A DNA stretch of 64,000 nt from assembly GCA_004028795.1 (NCBI GenBank), contig SAIW01000008.1, positions 186,001 through 250,000 on the forward strand, written 5' to 3'. How positions within the stretch are numbered: position 1 is the first letter of the stretch; each line of letters starts with the position of its first letter. The notes below the pieces were generated by a model, which worked only from the letters and a program-made list of their open reading frames with translations, was not told where the DNA came from and searched no databases. Of this stretch, positions 1-7,721 are shown in pieces. The position numbers and the translations under genes were made by a program. The DNA is from Chitinophagaceae bacterium. GTDB lineage: Bacteria; Bacteroidota; Bacteroidia; Chitinophagales; Chitinophagaceae.

Positions 1-354
1 GCACATGAACTGCATTGGCACAATGTTTCTTCTTTAAAAGAAATGGCATTTGACCATAAAGAAATTTTAGATGTTTGTTATAAATGGTTACAGAAGAGAA
101 TTCAGGAACATCCGTTAGGGTTTAATTTATTGCCCGATAAATTTTCACTGCGTGAGTTACAGAATTTATATGAAGCTATTTTGGGAGTAAGTTTAGACAG
201 AAGGAACTTTCGTAAAAAATTTGCTTCAATGGATTTGCTGATTGATACCGGTGAAATGGAATTAGATGTACCACACCGCCCAGGTAAACTGTACAAATTT
301 AATTTTGAGAAGTACGAGAAAAACAAACGTAAATGGATTGGTATTGATTTTTAA
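1..354 (+). CDS. NUDIX-family transcriptional regulator, C-terminal part (5' truncated by window)
   Basis: The frame is open from base 1, so the gene begins before the window. The 117 visible residues start AHELHWHNVSSLKEMAFDHK and form the winged-helix C-terminal domain typical of NrtR-like NUDIX proteins, including a LPDKFSLRELQNLYEAILG stretch and an RRNFRKKF helix. In such proteins an N-terminal NUDIX domain senses ADP-ribose-type ligands and the C-terminal domain binds DNA. The NUDIX box lies outside the window, so the effector cannot be judged. A strong hairpin terminator follows 29 bases after the stop. The family call rests on the C-terminal domain alone. Confidence 0.75.
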   Translation, partial: AHELHWHNVSSLKEMAFDHKEILDVCYKWLQKRIQEHPLGFNLLPDKFSLRELQNLYEAILGVSLDRRNFRKKFASMDLLIDTGEMELDVPHRPGKLYKFNFEKYEKNKRKWIGIDF

Positions 355-382
355 TAGTTGCTACTTATAATAATAACAACAA

Positions 383-409
383 CGGCAGCCTTTCGGCTGC
401 CGCTTTTTG
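383..409 (+). terminator. Rho-independent terminator of the NUDIX regulator
   Basis: An 8-bp perfect stem (CGGCAGCC at 383-390 with GGCTGCCG at 395-402, TTTC loop) is followed by CTTTTT. It is the first hairpin after the stop at 354. Confidence 0.85.
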
Positions 410-646
410 CTTTCTCGAGAAAGCAAAACCCCCATCAGTGAAAAATATAGTAACAGGTTTTTCTTTGTTTTTAAAGAAACGGCGATTAGAAAACCGCCGT
501 TTACACTTATATTTTTTACCCCCAAAACGCTGAGCATTAACACCGAGAAACAAATTGCTTAGCGATTGTAAAAGTATATGGCTGTAGTATGCCATACAAT
601 GGGAAAAACCCCGTGAACGGCTGGGATTTTTCCCGCCAAAGGGCAT

Positions 647-671
647 AAAAAAGCCCCGTATAAAACGAGGC
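647..671 (-). terminator. Terminator of the deoxyhypusine-synthase-like gene
   Basis: On the minus strand the stem GCCTCG/CGGGGC (666-671 with 653-658, one mismatch) is followed by a run of six T (647-652). It lies 29 bases past the stop of the gene at 700-1674. Confidence 0.7.
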
Positions 672-699
672 ATTATAAAATTTTAGTAAGACTGATTTT

Positions 700-1674
700 T
701 TACCAACCTAAAATCCATGCAAAAATTAAGGGGGCCACAATTGTTGCATCACTTTCTACAATAAACTTTGGTGTATGAATGTCTAATTTACCCCATGTAA
801 TTTTTTCGTTGGGTACTGCACCGCTGTAAGAACCATAAGAAGTAGTACTGTCGCTTATTTGGCAGAAATAACTCCAGAAAGGTACATCATGCCATTCTAA
901 ATCCTGATACATCATCGGTACCACACAAATGGGAAAATCTCCTGCAATACCACCGCCAATCTGAAAGAAACCAACACCTTTACCACTGCTGTTGGCTCTG
1001 TACCACTCCGTTAAAAATACCATGTATTCAATACCACTTTTAACAGTGCTTGCTTTCAATTCTCCTTTAATAACGTATGAAGCAAAAATGTTTCCTGTGG
1101 TGCTGTCTTCCCAACCCGGTACAACAATCGGAATATTTTTTTCTGCCGCAGCTACAATCCAGCTGTCTTTTTTATCAATTTCATAATACTGTTCTAATTC
1201 TCCGCTTAAAACCGTTTTGTATAAAAATTCATGAGGAAAATATCTTTCACCTTTTTCTTCAGCTTCTTTCCATTGTTTAACCAAATGTTTTTGTAAACGG
1301 CGAAAAGCTTCTTCTTCAGGAATGCAGGTATCTGTAACACGGTTGTAATGGTTCTCTAATAAATCCCACTCATCCTGAGGTGTTAAATCTCTGTAATTAG
1401 GAACTCTTTTATAATGTGAATGAGCAACTAAGTTCATTACATCTTCTTCTAAGTTAGCACCTGTACAACTGATGATATCTACTTTACCCTGGCGAATCAT
1501 TTCTGCAAAAGAAATTCCCAATTCTGCTGTGCTCATTGCACCGGCTAATGTTACCATCATTTTACCGCCTTCTGATAAATGTGTTTCATAACCTTTGGCT
1601 GCATCCATTAAAGCTGCTGCATTAAAATGGCGATAATGATGTTGTATGAAATTGGAAATAGGTCCTTTGTTCAT
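700..1674 (-). CDS. Deoxyhypusine synthase family protein (bacterial, polyamine-related)
   Basis: A 324-residue member of the NAD-dependent deoxyhypusine synthase fold. Visible landmarks are the nucleotide-binding stretch TGANLEEDVMN, the IGGGIAGDFP loop and the Lys in ITWGKLD (about residue 296), which matches the lysine that carries the aminobutyl intermediate in eukaryotic DHS. The HH following the glycine loop in the eukaryotic enzyme is replaced by GDF. Bacteria lack eIF5A, and bacterial relatives are linked to polyamine synthesis (homospermidine synthase type activities), so a polyamine aminobutyl transfer is likelier than hypusine formation; the exact substrate is not readable. The start at 1674 (MNKGPISNF) is preferred over 1782, because the upstream 36 residues overlap a promoter-like box and a repeat. 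Confidence 0.85.
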   Translation of the reverse strand: MNKGPISNFIQHHYRHFNAAALMDAAKGYETHLSEGGKMMVTLAGAMSTAELGISFAEMIRQGKVDIISCTGANLEEDVMNLVAHSHYKRVPNYRDLTPQDEWDLLENHYNRVTDTCIPEEEAFRRLQKHLVKQWKEAEEKGERYFPHEFLYKTVLSGELEQYYEIDKKDSWIVAAAEKNIPIVVPGWEDSTTGNIFASYVIKGELKASTVKSGIEYMVFLTEWYRANSSGKGVGFFQIGGGIAGDFPICVVPMMYQDLEWHDVPFWSYFCQISDSTTSYGSYSGAVPNEKITWGKLDIHTPKFIVESDATIVAPLIFAWILGW

Positions 1675-1697
1675 TTTGAATTGTTTTATAGTGGCGG

Positions 1698-1705
1698 CAA
1701 AAGTA
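1698..1705 (-). promoter_or_regulatory. Putative -7 promoter element for the DHS-like gene
   Basis: Minus strand TACTTTTG matches the Bacteroidota TAnnTTTG consensus. It would place the transcript start about 17 bases before the ATG at 1674, supporting that start. No clear -33 TTTG at the usual distance. Confidence 0.4.
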
Positions 1706-1750
1706 ATTTTTTTAGTGAAACCGAATATTAAATGCTGAATAAAGTACAAA

Positions 1751-1782
1751 GCGTATCCCGAAAGGCTCGGGATGCGACGCAA
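1751..1782 (+). repeat. TGCGACGCAA-type dispersed hairpin repeat, copy 1
   Basis: ATCCCGA at 1755-1761 pairs with TCGGGAT at 1767-1773 and is followed directly by GCGACGCAA. The same hairpin plus GCGACGCAA recurs at 17884-17910, and the GCGACGCAA core recurs at 12453-12500 and 16329-16376. This copy lies between two divergent genes. Confidence 0.7.
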
Positions 1783-1871
1783 CTATGATGAGCAAAGTAT
1801 TTCAGCTGATAACAACTTTTTCATCTTTTTGAATTTTATTGTTGTTTAATAAACTTATTTTGCAAAACCCC

Positions 1872-2798
1872 ATGAGTAAAAAGGTTAGCATATTAATACC
1901 TGTAAATAACGAAGAAGGTAATATTACAACAATTGTAAATGCTTTACATGAGGTATTATCTTCTTTGCCTTATTTATATGAAGTGATTTTTGTTGATGAT
2001 GGAAGTGAAGACAAAACACTTGCGGAAATAAAAGCAGTTGCTGCTGAAAATGCTCATGTGTTTTTTATTTCCTTCTCTAAAAATTTCGGTCATCAAAACG
2101 CCATAAAGGCTGGCTTTGATATGATTACCGGTGATTGTGTAATTAGTATGGATGGTGATATGCAACACCCGCCAAGCTTAATTCCTAAGCTATTGGAAAA
2201 ATGGGAAGAAGGCTACGATATAGTTTATACCATTCGTAAAGATCATTTAGAAATGCCGATGTTGAAACGCCGTACTTCTGAAATGTTTTATAACGTAATG
2301 AACAGGTTGAGTGATATTGAATTAGAAAGCGGAACAGCAGATTTCAGATTGATGGATAAGAGTGCGATAAGCGTTGCAAAGAATTTTCAGGAAGATGATT
2401 TATTTTGGCGTGGTTTAATTAAGTGGATGGGCTTCTCACAAATCGGTATTGAATATGAACCTGCTGAAAGAACTAAAGGAAAAAGCAAGTACACGTTTAA
2501 AAAAATGGTTCAGTTTGCTTTAAGAGGTATAACTTCTTTCAGTGTAAAACCTTTGGGTATTGCAATTTATCTTGGCTTTTTATTTGCCATACTCTCTTTG
2601 TTATACGTTCCCTATGTTTTATACAGTATGTATTTTGGTCATACTATTTCCGGATGGGCATCGTTAATTGTTACTATTGTTTTCTTTGGTGGATTACAGT
2701 TAATGATTCTGGGAATTATAGGAATGTATTTAGGCAAACTGTTTATGCAGAGTAAACAAAGACCGCATTATATTGTAAAGGAAACTAATCTGAAATAA
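1872..2798 (+). CDS. Family 2 glycosyltransferase (polyprenyl-phosphate sugar transferase type)
   Basis: About 308 residues with a GT-A catalytic domain (VSILIPVNNEEGN at the N-terminus, FVDDGSEDKT, SMDGDMQHPP as DXD region) and two C-terminal membrane segments (about 230-255 and 265-290). This is the ArnC/GtrB/DPM1 architecture, which transfers a sugar from a nucleotide donor to a polyprenyl phosphate at the inner membrane. It is the first gene of a tight operon (3 bases to the next gene) with a GT87 transferase and a deacetylase. Start chosen at MSKK (1872) rather than 1839, because the family begins at this point. The sugar is unknown. Confidence 0.88.
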   Translation: MSKKVSILIPVNNEEGNITTIVNALHEVLSSLPYLYEVIFVDDGSEDKTLAEIKAVAAENAHVFFISFSKNFGHQNAIKAGFDMITGDCVISMDGDMQHPPSLIPKLLEKWEEGYDIVYTIRKDHLEMPMLKRRTSEMFYNVMNRLSDIELESGTADFRLMDKSAISVAKNFQEDDLFWRGLIKWMGFSQIGIEYEPAERTKGKSKYTFKKMVQFALRGITSFSVKPLGIAIYLGFLFAILSLLYVPYVLYSMYFGHTISGWASLIVTIVFFGGLQLMILGIIGMYLGKLFMQSKQRPHYIVKETNLK

Positions 2799-2801
2799 AT
2801 A

Positions 2802-4016
2802 ATGAATGATTTGCAGACAGAAAAACTGAGTTTTAAAAATTTCTTCTACAATAAAAATATTGCTATTGCATTGTGGTTTGGTTTTGCATTTATTGGGGTT
2901 GTACAAGAGCTTTGGCATCATTACCCGCCCAATAATTTTCTCATTTTTAAAGGTGTTTTTGAACATACTTTACATCAAACCAACTTATTTGACGAATACC
3001 CGAATGAGTACTTAGATGTAAACCATTACGGGCCAACCTTCAGTATTTTATTTGCACCTTTTGCTTTGTTAGGAAATTATGCCGGCTGTATTGTATGGGT
3101 ACTGTTTAATGCGTTGATATTATTTGTTGCAATAAGACAATTACCTGTTCAACAAAAATTACAAAATGCTATTTTAATTTTTTGTGCACACGAATTAATG
3201 ATTACTTCTGAATGGCAACAAAGTAATGCCCTGATTTGTGCCTGCTTAATACTCGGTTTTACTTTTATTAATAAAGGAAAAGAAGTGTGGGCTTTGTTAT
3301 TTATAGCCTTGGCAACATTCATTAAACTGTATGGTATTGTAGGGTTAGCCTTTTTCTTCTTTAGTAATAATAAAATAAAATTTATTGTTTGGGGAATTGT
3401 ATGGAGTGTTGTTTTGTTTGTATTACCCATGATTATTTCATCTCCTCATTTTGTAATTCAATCTTATGTTGATTGGTATGAGGAATTGGTTTTTAAAGCA
3501 GCTAAAAATGTAAGGTTAGATATTAATAATGATTATCAGGATATTTCTGTAATGGGTATGGTTCGCAGAATTTTTGGTATTGCCAATTTTAAAAATTATT
3601 TAATTACCGTTCCGGCTGTTATACTTTTTCTTACGCAATACATGCAATGGAAATTCTTTGTGGATGTGCGTTTCAGGCTGTATCTGCTTTGCCTTGTTTT
3701 AATTATGACAGTAATTTTTACAACCAGTGCAGAATCTCCAACATACATTATTGCATTTCCTGCTGTTTGTATCTGGTATGTTTTACAAGAGCATAAGAAA
3801 TGGGTTAACTCAGTTTTCATTTTTGCTTTATTGCTAACCAGTTTTTCTTACTCAGATATTTTTACTCCGTATGTACGAGACCATATAATAAGGCCATACT
3901 CATTAAAAGCATTACCTTGTTTTGTGCTCTGGTTAATAATAATTATTCAAATGTGGAAGCAACAATTTTTATCAATTACTGAAACGAAGTTGAAATTCTC
4001 AACGGTAAAAGTATAA
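2802..4016 (+). CDS. GT87/DUF2029-like multi-spanning glycosyltransferase
   Basis: A 404-residue polytopic membrane protein with roughly nine to ten hydrophobic segments. The large loop after the first segment contains DEYPNEYLDVNHYGPTFSIL, typical of GT-C enzymes of the GT87 family, whose acidic residues in the first loop take part in catalysis. Such enzymes use polyprenyl-phosphate sugars on the outer face of the inner membrane, which fits the upstream GT2 as donor maker. Ends in a one-base overlap with the deacetylase gene. Substrate unknown. Confidence 0.75.
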   Translation: MNDLQTEKLSFKNFFYNKNIAIALWFGFAFIGVVQELWHHYPPNNFLIFKGVFEHTLHQTNLFDEYPNEYLDVNHYGPTFSILFAPFALLGNYAGCIVWVLFNALILFVAIRQLPVQQKLQNAILIFCAHELMITSEWQQSNALICACLILGFTFINKGKEVWALLFIALATFIKLYGIVGLAFFFFSNNKIKFIVWGIVWSVVLFVLPMIISSPHFVIQSYVDWYEELVFKAAKNVRLDINNDYQDISVMGMVRRIFGIANFKNYLITVPAVILFLTQYMQWKFFVDVRFRLYLLCLVLIMTVIFTTSAESPTYIIAFPAVCIWYVLQEHKKWVNSVFIFALLLTSFSYSDIFTPYVRDHIIRPYSLKALPCFVLWLIIIIQMWKQQFLSITETKLKFSTVKV

Positions 4017-4795
4017 TGGCAAAAGAGCGTTTTATATTATTGAGTTTTGATGTGGAAGAGTTTGATATGCCATTAGAGTACAATCACCACATAGATTTAG
4101 CCGAACAGTTGAAAGTAGGAGATGCCGGCATGCAAAAAATATTACCTGTAATCAATACCGGGAAAACACCTTGTACTTTGTTTACAACTGCTACTTATGC
4201 TATTCATTTCCCGGAACAGATAAAAGCTTTGGCAATTAATCATGAAATCGCATCGCATACTTATTATCATTCAGATTTTAGTAATGAACATTTGCTGCAA
4301 TCTAAATTAAAGCTGGAAGAAATTTCCGGTAAACCTGTTACCGGTTTGCGTATGCCGAGAATGAGAAAAGTTGATATGAGTGAAGTAAAGAAAGCAGGCT
4401 ATGAATATGATTCTTCCATAAACCCAACTTATTTACCCGGCAGGTATAATAATTTGCATTTGCCAAGAACCTTGTATAAAGAAGAAGGCATAGTAAGATT
4501 GCCTGCTTCTGTTAGTCCGCAACGCATTTCTTTATTTTGGCTATCATTCAAAAATTTTCCTTATGCCGTCTTTAAAATGTTAACTCAACAAACATTAAAG
4601 AAAGATGGTTACGTGTGTTTATATTTTCATCCGTGGGAGTTTACTGATATTGAGCAATATGGCTTACCTGCTTATACAAGAAAAGACTGCAAAGAAATTT
4701 TACTTAACAAACTCAACAGGTTAATTACTGATTTAAGTAAGGAAGGAGAATTTATAACAATCAATTCTTTTATAAAGCAAAAAGCCCCGCTTTAG
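4016..4795 (+). CDS. NodB-like polysaccharide deacetylase family protein
   Basis: 259 residues without signal peptide. Motifs: LLSFDVEEFDMP (metal Asp), ASHTYYHSDF (H-x4-H type metal histidines), LRMPRM, and a late LYFHPWE histidine motif. These are the carbohydrate esterase 4 signatures. The protein looks cytoplasmic, which suits a lipid-linked or nucleotide sugar rather than an exported polymer; ArnD, the deformylase of the aminoarabinose pathway, is an analogous member. Its ATG overlaps the preceding stop by one base. The stop codon lies in the loop of the terminator hairpin. Confidence 0.83.
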   Translation: MAKERFILLSFDVEEFDMPLEYNHHIDLAEQLKVGDAGMQKILPVINTGKTPCTLFTTATYAIHFPEQIKALAINHEIASHTYYHSDFSNEHLLQSKLKLEEISGKPVTGLRMPRMRKVDMSEVKKAGYEYDSSINPTYLPGRYNNLHLPRTLYKEEGIVRLPASVSPQRISLFWLSFKNFPYAVFKMLTQQTLKKDGYVCLYFHPWEFTDIEQYGLPAYTRKDCKEILLNKLNRLITDLSKEGEFITINSFIKQKAPL

Positions 4796-4802
4796 GCGAG
4801 GC
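4784..4802. terminator. Bidirectional terminator
   Basis: GCCCCGC (4784-4790) pairs with GCGAGGC (4796-4802), one mismatch, loop TTTAG containing the deacetylase stop. The minus direction has a good T run (AAAAA at 4779-4783 on the plus strand), serving the gene at 4850-5311; the plus direction has only a weak TTATTT tail. Confidence 0.7.
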
Positions 4803-4849
4803 TTATTTACTAAACTCAACTGCAACTTTTATTTATGATAGGATATAGT

Positions 4850-5311
4850 TTATTTAGAACCTTTTTTAAATTCAGATACATCTCCTGTTTTAGTAATTTC
4901 TAACGGTAATTTTTCTGAACCTTTTTTAAGATTTACATAATAATTTGTTACACCATCTGCATTCGTTAACTCAATGCATTCTTCTAATGAATACGGAGGG
5001 AAAGGGTATTTAGTGGTAATTGTTTTTAAAGCTTTTTTTGGTAGTTTATCAAAAGCAATTGCTTTACTTGTTGCTATTAATTCTCCATCATTGTTATAAA
5101 AAGCTTCCATTTTTTCATTCTCTAAAATAAAAGATGCTTTCACAAAGTCTTTGTCAATTTTCCATGATACATTTTCTGCATCAGCAAAATCTGCTTTAAA
5201 ACTGTTTAATACTCTGTAAGAAACTGTTTCTGTAGTTGTTTCTGTTGGTTTTGCAAAGGCACTGCCTGTAATTGCTACAGCTATAAAAGCTGCGATGATT
5301 AATTTTTTCAT
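4850..5311 (-). CDS. Small secreted PepSY-like (BLIP-like fold) protein
   Basis: 153 residues with a clear signal peptide (MKKLIIAAFIAVAITGSAFA, cleavage after AFA). The mature part has two similar beta-rich segments (VSWKIDKDFVKASFILENEK with AFYNNDGELIA, and a later VTNYYVNLKKGSEKLPLEI), as in the putative beta-lactamase-inhibitor-like PepSY-like proteins abundant in Bacteroidota. No catalytic motif. Function unknown; periplasmic or outer-surface location inferred from the signal peptide. Confidence 0.7.
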   Translation of the reverse strand: MKKLIIAAFIAVAITGSAFAKPTETTTETVSYRVLNSFKADFADAENVSWKIDKDFVKASFILENEKMEAFYNNDGELIATSKAIAFDKLPKKALKTITTKYPFPPYSLEECIELTNADGVTNYYVNLKKGSEKLPLEITKTGDVSEFKKGSK

Positions 5312-5640
5312 TTTGTTTGTTTTTTAAGTTTAAGAATATTATTGTTTGATTTTTTTGTTGTCATTTTTTGCATTGACAAGTCAAAAGTAGAATCACACAT
5401 ACGCTTGACGAAGTACATTGTGATTAGTTACAGCCATATTATTTGGTTTGTGATGAGCGGTGTTATTGCATTGGTTAATGAATGTTAATTTTCTTTTGAA
5501 ACCTTTATCTGTTAAGGGTTTGGAAGAAATTCTTAACTATGTTTAAAATTGTGATGACATACTGTTAAGTTTTTTTAACAGGTATGAACGGTTGATGCGT
5601 AATAAATTTTTTTGTTGGTTTTCGAATAATATTTAGATAT
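5312..5640. other. Regulatory intergenic region between divergent genes
   Basis: This 329-base gap has no gene. It holds a TTGAC-AA-GTCAA palindrome (5373-5384), an inverted repeat CTGTTAA-N6-TTAACAG (5562-5581), and the promoter and left half of the operator of the SdpR-like gene at its right end. Confidence 0.5.
5562..5581. repeat. Inverted repeat upstream of the sdpR-like promoter
   Basis: CTGTTAA at 5562-5568 and TTAACAG at 5575-5581 form a perfect 7-bp inverted repeat with a 6-base spacer, 30 bases upstream of the -33 element. It could be an activator or second repressor site; no direct evidence. Confidence 0.35.
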
Positions 5641-5643
5641 TTG
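5611..5643 (+). promoter_or_regulatory. Promoter of the sdpR-sdpI-like operon
   Basis: TTTG at 5611-5614 (or TTG at 5615-5617) and GATATTTG at 5636-5643, one mismatch from TAnnTTTG, with an 18-21 base spacer. Transcription would begin near 5650, downstream of the TTG codon at 5641. This argues for GTG 5668 as the real start of the regulator. Confidence 0.5.
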
Positions 5644-5653
5644 TCTAAATATT
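5628..5653. promoter_or_regulatory. Probable autorepressor operator
   Basis: A perfect 10-bp inverted repeat, AATATTTAGA at 5628-5637 and its complement at 5644-5653, with a 6-base spacer. It covers the -7 element. Size, AT-richness and position fit a site for the dimeric ArsR-type regulator encoded just downstream. Confidence 0.7.
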
Positions 5654-5667
5654 TAAACAGAAACCGA

Positions 5668-5940
5668 GTGAATATTCTTTTTAAAGCTTTAAATGATGCT
5701 ACACGAAGAGATATACTTGATTTATTGAAAAAACAGGATTTAACAGCGGGAGAAATTGCTGATGAATTCCATATTTCAAAACCAAGTATTTCTCATCATT
5801 TGGATTTATTAAAACAAGCAGGCTTAGTGGTAGCCGTAAAAAAAGGTCAATTTATTTTTTACTCTATTAATACAACAGTTACAGACGAAATTATTCAATG
5901 GTTAATGCAGCTTTCAAACAATAAAAAAAGAAATAAATGA
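5668..5940 (+). CDS. ArsR/SdpR-family winged-helix autorepressor
   Basis: 90 residues from GTG at 5668 (MNILFKALNDATRRDILDLLK when read from this start). The body is a single winged helix: recognition region EIADEFHISKPSISHHLDLLKQAGLV, then the wing KKGQFIFYSIN. This is the SdpR branch of ArsR regulators; no metal-binding cysteines are present. A TTG start at 5641 would add nine residues, but it lies inside the operator and before the expected transcript start. Overlaps the SdpI-like gene by four bases, the usual autorepressor/membrane protein pair in which SdpI-type protein sequesters the repressor. Confidence 0.85.
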   Translation: MNILFKALNDATRRDILDLLKKQDLTAGEIADEFHISKPSISHHLDLLKQAGLVVAVKKGQFIFYSINTTVTDEIIQWLMQLSNNKKRNK

Positions 5941-6599
5941 AAAAGATATCAATAGTTGATTTGTTTTTGTTTGTATTGATAATATTACCCGCTGTTTATT
6001 TATCAATCATTTATAAAGACCTGCCATCAACTATTCCTACTCATTATGGATTAAATGGGCCTGATAAATTTGGCAATAAGTCTGAAAGCTGGACTACGGT
6101 TTTTATCATCACACCTATATCAGTATTCATATACTTCATTCTTAAAAATCTTTCTGCTATAGACCCTAAAAAGTATGCAGCAGTTTCCATTAAATTGGTA
6201 GATAAAATTCTGTTTATTGTTATTACTTTTTTCAGCTTATTGCAACTGATAATAATTAATGCATCGTTAGGTAATGATATTCTTATACAAAAAGGAATGC
6301 TGCCTTTACTAAGCCTGTTCTTTTGTTTATTAGGAAATGCCATGATTAACATAAAACCTAATTACTTTATTGGTATCAGAACACCATGGACATTGGAAAG
6401 CGAAGCCAACTGGAAAGCCACACATCGATTAGGCGGTAAACTTTGGTTTTGGGGAGGAATTGTTTTAACGCCGCTAACTTTTATTATACCCTTTAAAATA
6501 GCAGTGTTCATATTTCTGTTTATAATACTTGTTGTTACTATCATACCAATAATATTCTCATATCTATTTTTCAAAAAACAAACAAATAATGCAGACTAA
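5937..6599 (+). CDS. SdpI-family membrane protein (DUF1648 type)
   Basis: 220 residues, about six membrane segments. The N-terminal part has LPSTIPTHYGLNGPDKFGNKS, the DUF1648 hallmark, and the C-terminal half has NYFIGIRTPWTLESEANWKATHRLGG, the SdpI hallmark. In Bacillus SdpI gives immunity to the SDP toxin and sequesters SdpR. No sdpABC-like toxin gene is adjacent here, so immunity is not implied; in most bacteria the role of this pair is open. Co-transcribed with the regulator (ATGA overlap) and overlapping the next hydrolase by 11 bases. Confidence 0.87.
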   Translation: MKKISIVDLFLFVLIILPAVYLSIIYKDLPSTIPTHYGLNGPDKFGNKSESWTTVFIITPISVFIYFILKNLSAIDPKKYAAVSIKLVDKILFIVITFFSLLQLIIINASLGNDILIQKGMLPLLSLFFCLLGNAMINIKPNYFIGIRTPWTLESEANWKATHRLGGKLWFWGGIVLTPLTFIIPFKIAVFIFLFIILVVTIIPIIFSYLFFKKQTNNAD

Positions 6600-7713
6600 A
6601 CTTTTAAAATGGCTGTTACTAATAATGCCTTTTAGTGCAGCAGCACAGCAAACAATAAAACCACAAACGCCGCAACCGCCTTTTAATTATACTGTTGATA
6701 GTGTTGAGTATAATAATGCTGATAAATCTGTTCATTTAGCGGGTACATTAACTTATCCTAAAACAAAAGGGCCTTTTGCTGTTGCTGTGCTTATTACAGG
6801 TAGTGGTTTACAGGATAGAGACGAAACCATTATTAATCATAAACCATTTGCCGTAATAGCAGATTACTTAACCAACAACGGCATGGCTGTTTTACGGGTA
6901 GACGACAGAACTAAGGGTAAAAGCAAAGGCGATGTTGCGAATGCTACCAGCTTAGATTATTCGAATGATGTTTTAACAAGCATAAACTATTTACAAACCA
7001 GAAATGAAATTGATAAAAATAAAATAGGTGTTATAGGTCACAGCGAAGGTGGTTTTATTGCACCGATTGTTTTTACAAAGTATCCTAAACTGGCATTTAT
7101 TATTTCTTTGGCAGGAACAGGTGTATCAGGTGCAGCAATTTTATTAAAGCAACAGACAGACCCCTTAAAAGGTAAAGTTTCTCAAACTGTGTTTGATGCT
7201 TACTTCAACTTAACCAAACAAACATTATATACTATACATGATTACGCTAACGAATCCGATTCATTAATTCTTGATAGAGTAAAAAAAATTTTCACAACAT
7301 GGCAGTCAGCTTATGCTGATAGTATTTTACTTCCTTTAAACGCAAAAAATGTAAGTGCAGATATTTATGCCAATATGCAGGTTAAGAAAGAACTGATACC
7401 CTGGTTAAGATATTTTATTGCAACAGAACCTTCTGTTTTCTGGAGTAAAGTTACCTGCCCTGTTTTGGTTTTAAACGGAGAAAAAGATAAGCAGGTTTAC
7501 CCTGAGGATAATGTGCCTGCTATTCAAAAAGCATTGCAGGCAGCACATAATAAAAATGTAACAGTTAAAATATTACCGGGATTAAATCATTTATTTCAAC
7601 ATTGTACCGAATGTTCTGTTTCTGTTGCAGAGTATGCAAAAATTGATGAAACCTTTTCATCGGAAGTGTTGGCAATAATGAATAGCTGGCTTCATTCAAA
7701 CATTATGAAATAA
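6589..7713 (+). CDS. Secreted alpha/beta hydrolase (serine esterase/peptidase-like)
   Basis: 374 residues with signal peptide (LLLIMPFSAAAQQ). An alpha/beta hydrolase fold with nucleophile elbow GHSEGG (about residue 150), acid LNGEKDKQVYPEDN (about 300) and histidine LPGLNHLFQHC (about 335). N-terminal beta region VHLAGTLTYPKTKGPF. Members of this group are annotated as esterases or S9-like peptidases; substrate unknown. Start 6589 overlaps the SdpI gene by 11 bases, and translational coupling is likely. Confidence 0.82.
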   Translation: MQTKLLKWLLLIMPFSAAAQQTIKPQTPQPPFNYTVDSVEYNNADKSVHLAGTLTYPKTKGPFAVAVLITGSGLQDRDETIINHKPFAVIADYLTNNGMAVLRVDDRTKGKSKGDVANATSLDYSNDVLTSINYLQTRNEIDKNKIGVIGHSEGGFIAPIVFTKYPKLAFIISLAGTGVSGAAILLKQQTDPLKGKVSQTVFDAYFNLTKQTLYTIHDYANESDSLILDRVKKIFTTWQSAYADSILLPLNAKNVSADIYANMQVKKELIPWLRYFIATEPSVFWSKVTCPVLVLNGEKDKQVYPEDNVPAIQKALQAAHNKNVTVKILPGLNHLFQHCTECSVSVAEYAKIDETFSSEVLAIMNSWLHSNIMK

Positions 7714-7721
7714 GCTCTCAC

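Larger units (their letters stand above)
361..699. other. Non-coding gap with several hairpins, no gene supported
   Basis: This 339-base gap between convergent genes holds the terminator at 383-409, a second perfect 8-bp stem (477-484 with 495-502, 10-base loop), a GGGAAAAA/TTTTTCCC pairing around 601-634, and the minus-strand terminator at 647-671. Minus-strand open frames here have low-complexity products running through the hairpins and no recognisable domain, so I do not call them genes. Confidence 0.5.

Noticed and set aside
365-673. A 102-codon minus-strand open frame in the first gap
   Set aside because: It runs through two terminators and a hairpin, its product is low complexity with no domain, and no promoter or start signal supports it.
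700-1782. Longer start (1782) of the deoxyhypusine-synthase-like gene
   Set aside because: The extra 36 residues cross the TGCGACGCAA repeat and the -7 promoter box and have no family similarity.
5641-5667. TTG 5641 as the start of the SdpR-like regulator
   Set aside because: It lies inside the operator and before the predicted transcript start.
5937-6599. SdpI-like gene taken as immunity to a cannibalism toxin
   Set aside because: No sdpA, sdpB or sdpC-like gene is nearby; the pair alone does not show toxin immunity.
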